Assembly: GCA_937991535.1 (NCBI GenBank)
Contig: CALKHN010000111.1
Coordinates: 1-43,870, forward strand
Reading direction: 5' to 3'
From: an uncultured Sphingobacteriales bacterium
GTDB lineage: Bacteria > Bacteroidota > Bacteroidia > Chitinophagales > Chitinophagaceae
Length of the DNA: 43,870 nt
Shown here one piece after another: positions 42,201-43,870 of this stretch. A program made the position numbers and the translations under genes. Below the pieces are notes generated by a model. That model searched no databases. It was not told the DNA's origin and saw nothing but the letters and a program-made list of their open reading frames with translations. Every line of letters starts with the position of its first letter. Position 1 is the first letter of the stretch.

Positions 42201-43110
42201 ATAGTTCCATTAGCTCATCGTAGCAACCGTATTCTACAGCTTTTTGGTAAATATAACTGATCAGTGCATTGGGAATACCTGTAGACATGTAAAGCAGAAT
42301 GTCGCCCTTGATCTCAACCAATGGTTTATGATTAACCACATTTTTATCGGGATCGTCTTCCTCCAGGTCTTTTGAACCCGGCTGCACCAGAAAGTCGTTA
42401 AGTACATCAATGTCAAATTTAGCTGTATCGCAGATCTCCTGCAGATAAGCCCTGGAAAAGTACACAGCGCCCGTAAAACTTACAGCATCGTCATATTCAG
42501 GAATTTCAATATCTATTTTCATTTCAGGAAAGATATAAGGAACATGCCCGGCATCATGGGCCGTACTATTACTCATAAACAGGAGTAAGCCAATTGCATT
42601 GCGCACTTTTTTTACAAAGTCCTTATTGAGATTATGCTTATGTAAAAAGATGCATTCGGCAATATGGTTCAGTATGTCTGTAAACCCATCATAAATACCT
42701 GGATAAACGATGTAATTTCCTTCCTCAAAAACAGCAATCTCGGTAAACGCATTAGAGAGCGGATCTTCCATCATCGCACCATCCGTATAGTTTTCAATGC
42801 ACTCCTTCAATTGCTCCCAACTTGCCAGCGGACGCTCATCGTTCGGGTCGAATTGTCGTAAAGTGGCAAGACACAATTGCTCAAACCTGAAATTTCTTCC
42901 GTGATTGGGTGGATGAAGCTGCAAGGCTCCTAATAGCCCTAAAATTTGAACTGAATTATATTCAGCCAAAAGGCTCCTGAACATGGTTTTAGTCGTTTTT
43001 TTGAGCGGTACGGTAGCGCTCGCAACACTGCTTCCTTGCTTCAGATGACATTGTTTATATTTTTTTCCGCTCCCGCAGGGGCACGGATCATTCCTCCCGA
43101 TTTTTGCCAT
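39298..43110 (-). CDS. Giant SEC-C zinc-motif protein with a C-terminal PD-(D/E)XK-like nuclease domain
   Basis: 1270 residues, intact. The N-terminus (1-25) is a SEC-C zinc motif, GRNDPCPCGSGKKYKQCH (C-x-C-x8-CH), as found at SecA tails and in YecA-type proteins. About 1100 residues of unrecognised, mostly helical sequence follow. Near 1148-1172 comes GDIDLFVIDHEHRIIYPIECKNI, an Asp...Glu-x-Lys arrangement of restriction-endonuclease-like folds (Asp about 1151, ECK about 1168-1170), with downstream helices typical of such nucleases. No membrane segments. It has its own terminator and a 70-bp gap to TraG, so it is probably a monocistronic cargo gene inside the conjugative backbone, in the position where defence genes are often carried. 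The function itself is unknown. Confidence 0.75.
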   Translation of the reverse strand: MAKIGRNDPCPCGSGKKYKQCHLKQGSSVASATVPLKKTTKTMFRSLLAEYNSVQILGLLGALQLHPPNHGRNFRFEQLCLATLRQFDPNDERPLASWEQLKECIENYTDGAMMEDPLSNAFTEIAVFEEGNYIVYPGIYDGFTDILNHIAECIFLHKHNLNKDFVKKVRNAIGLLLFMSNSTAHDAGHVPYIFPEMKIDIEIPEYDDAVSFTGAVYFSRAYLQEICDTAKFDIDVLNDFLVQPGSKDLEEDDPDKNVVNHKPLVEIKGDILLYMSTGIPNALISYIYQKAVEYGCYDELMELLYDRQFHLACVALANTGWLATDIKLPEPSSGLPVKEAIFQFDNQKLAYVCYIKTGQLSSEEAKAPKAKKVGDPFNERTKEIVQFLSTIEPKQPFGVFCLYVIGETANDYYFMWSKPSAGNQSLALKFRELWTITHSSKVNALSLWKFAKCYSRTNELTRLMAMGGTMDAYAIYRKDHGSLLHSDDANPVGGMMMIVNGSSDEFRREVQKQQHEHAVPIFYEGRLAYAKVSRFKNYAPIYMEKEISKYFRIVIENFKMPVWITSPQTKSGKESWATYACEAVAFWLNKMEPLLAPYLNEQRLIQFEIEILAADELLNAEQFEIKTVDINKIRLGIEINAPQIRISIPHEYLYAVMLPDNRADKILMTAVLQGLLEYIDASGNSTTLTADLIGEMVEQTLQPPGAKMLLFSDASANIKMDNRNLPPIRYISDTDVSYILDNLVSYLPTGYVIPEEITDKKDKIKLCDDIVAALIEQITTRLIRFDGAGLLKWLIKLNEKCVQLREFREILIPAKIACFSDFQTEVDELMDSERNLVTTAHATRTLIEFVATNIPTGQIWPNFDDIDELLALTNQLTEWGALSEAMRMGIDDPKMGLLPSGRIGTDKTVEREAFKPYAVAKTESAVFKNIEDFESNYVSVKKTGDAHETDESKSLDAAFKAEFGITLTTLSKIIGTLVNEGFVKAESCMIMKEAELKDLLSKIDRITDDDINTALNILTLLERESIGVPPDGYTPLDIFPWRYNRSISYIRRPIVKLTGKDTVLYYFGYRHLMQFIDNLFYLLYSSKLPGVKSEEMKSWLAAASGDKGNPFREAVKKWFEGNSGYEIIAHEVHIDKNAPKGHIQADKHYGDIDLFVIDHEHRIIYPIECKNIHGGRNVHEMKVEMDDYLGRDGKDKKAKMRKHVERNDWLNANKAALKDLVSDAENYTIKSFILTADEIPLGYLKKEDLPLPVKSFTFLRKNGLSYLLDI

Positions 43111-43180
43111 TTTTTTTAATTTTGAGACAACACCTGTTTAATAAACTACAAAAAAAACGAATACTTTCAGAAATGAAAAT

Positions 43181-43870
43181 TTATCCTTTCTTAATGACAA
43201 GGTGCGCAAGCCCGGGATCATTTATTAACCGCTCCATTTCCGACTGAATAATATCCTGTATATCCTGCTTAATCTGAAAGTAATTTCGCTGCACCATACT
43301 TGTATCGAGCTTGCGGATAACCTCGATACTTTTATAGCTTTCTTCCTCCCTTTTTAATGCGTCATGGTCATTAATAATTTCACAATGGAAGGCTTTCAGG
43401 TCAATTTTATTATCGGGGTCGTCAGCTACCATGCCCACGAACTCGCCTGAACTCAACGCAGCTATTTTTGAGGGAGGTATAGCGGCCTCCAGTTGCTTGG
43501 AACGGCTGATAGAAGTGTCCCCGCTGTTGATGGAATAACTTTCCCTGTCCTGCATAATTTTCCCGAAGCGTTCGGAGAGCTGTTTGGCAGTATCGCCTGT
43601 AACCTGCCCGGCCACGATGTTGCCCGTGATATTCATAATCACATCTGCCTGCTCCCGACCATAATCCTTGCGGAGCTGGCTGAAATCCTGGATGCCTAAG
43701 CAGGTAGAAACCTTGTTGCTCCTTGCAGTGGCAATAAGGCTATCCATGTTGTTCAAATAAATCGTCGGAAATTCATCAAATACCAAACTGCTTTTCAATT
43801 TGCCTTTCTTGTTGACCTGCTTTACAAGACGGGTTACATAAAGGGAAAGCACCGCTCCATAGATCTGTAT
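43181..43870 (-). CDS. traG: TraG/TraD-type conjugal coupling protein, C-terminal part (cut by window edge)
   Basis: The frame is open to base 43870, so the N-terminus lies outside. The visible 230 residues include the Walker B region SSLVFDEFPTIYL, then LIATARSNKVSTCLGIQDFSQLRKDYG and DVIMNITGNIVAGQVTGDTAKQLSERFGK. This matches the end of the VirD4-like ATPase of Bacteroidota conjugative elements. It docks the relaxase-DNA complex at the mating pore in the inner membrane. The C-terminal tail (from about LDTSMVQRNYFQIKQ) is helical and typical for TraG of CTnDOT-like elements. Confidence 0.9.
   Translation of the reverse strand: MQIYGAVLSLYVTRLVKQVNKKGKLKSSLVFDEFPTIYLNNMDSLIATARSNKVSTCLGIQDFSQLRKDYGREQADVIMNITGNIVAGQVTGDTAKQLSERFGKIMQDRESYSINSGDTSISRSKQLEAAIPPSKIAALSSGEFVGMVADDPDNKIDLKAFHCEIINDHDALKREEESYKSIEVIRKLDTSMVQRNYFQIKQDIQDIIQSEMERLINDPGLAHLVIKKG

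Noticed and set aside
1..43870. CRISPR array, rRNA, insertion sequence with intact transposase
   Set aside because: No regularly spaced direct repeats, no rRNA-like segments and no transposase frame were seen; the only recombinase is the truncated serine recombinase.

Overview
The window looks like a Bacteroidota chromosome, probably of the Chitinophagaceae type. Evidence: promoters of the TTTG / TAnnTTTG kind, a Bacteroidetes-style TraG coupling protein, a DUF932 protein and SSB in conjugative-element order, and gene families typical of the phylum. Left part (1-10600): ordinary chromosomal genes. These are a HigB-like toxin fragment cut by the window edge, a GT2 glycosyltransferase fused to a glycoside hydrolase, a membrane-anchored TIR protein, an M20 amidohydrolase with an MFS exporter, a type I methionine aminopeptidase, an Old Yellow Enzyme reductase and, divergently, a pirin. 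The exporter and the OYE gene both sit beside clusters of palindromic half-sites.

Middle (10700-15850): a tight four-gene minus-strand cluster of mostly unknown proteins, one with a HEPN domain, preceded by a structured RNA candidate with mutually exclusive pairings. Then a small XRE gene with a coupled 40-codon ORF. Then a patch of decay: an AraC sensor domain cut off where a serine recombinase begins, the recombinase itself truncated, and a broken remnant of a RecG-related/AlbA-type protein.

Defence island (15850-36150). Minus strand: a 4-TM protein, an E2-E1-JAB triple fusion and an MBL-fold protein form one operon. Upstream lies an XRE-ImmA/IrrE regulator with a PIN-like partner, driven by a clear Bacteroidota promoter inside an 11-bp inverted repeat. 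Plus strand: an XRE regulator with a type III restriction-modification pair (Mod, Res), an ATPase plus a possible TOPRIM partner, and a complete four-gene Wadjet (JetABCD) operon.

Right end (36150-43870): the conjugative-element backbone, all on the minus strand. It holds small ICE proteins, DUF932, SSB, a GC-rich spacer full of palindromes, a 1270-residue SEC-C/PD-(D/E)XK-like protein of unknown role with its own terminator, and the C-terminal part of TraG running off the edge. The best candidate for an undescribed system is the MBL + E2-E1-JAB + 4-TM operon with its linked HTH-protease regulator. It has the conjugation machinery of type II CBASS but no CD-NTase, and the MBL protein carries a flexible tail ending in glycine that could be the conjugation substrate. 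All calls rest on reading the sequence; no database search was run.
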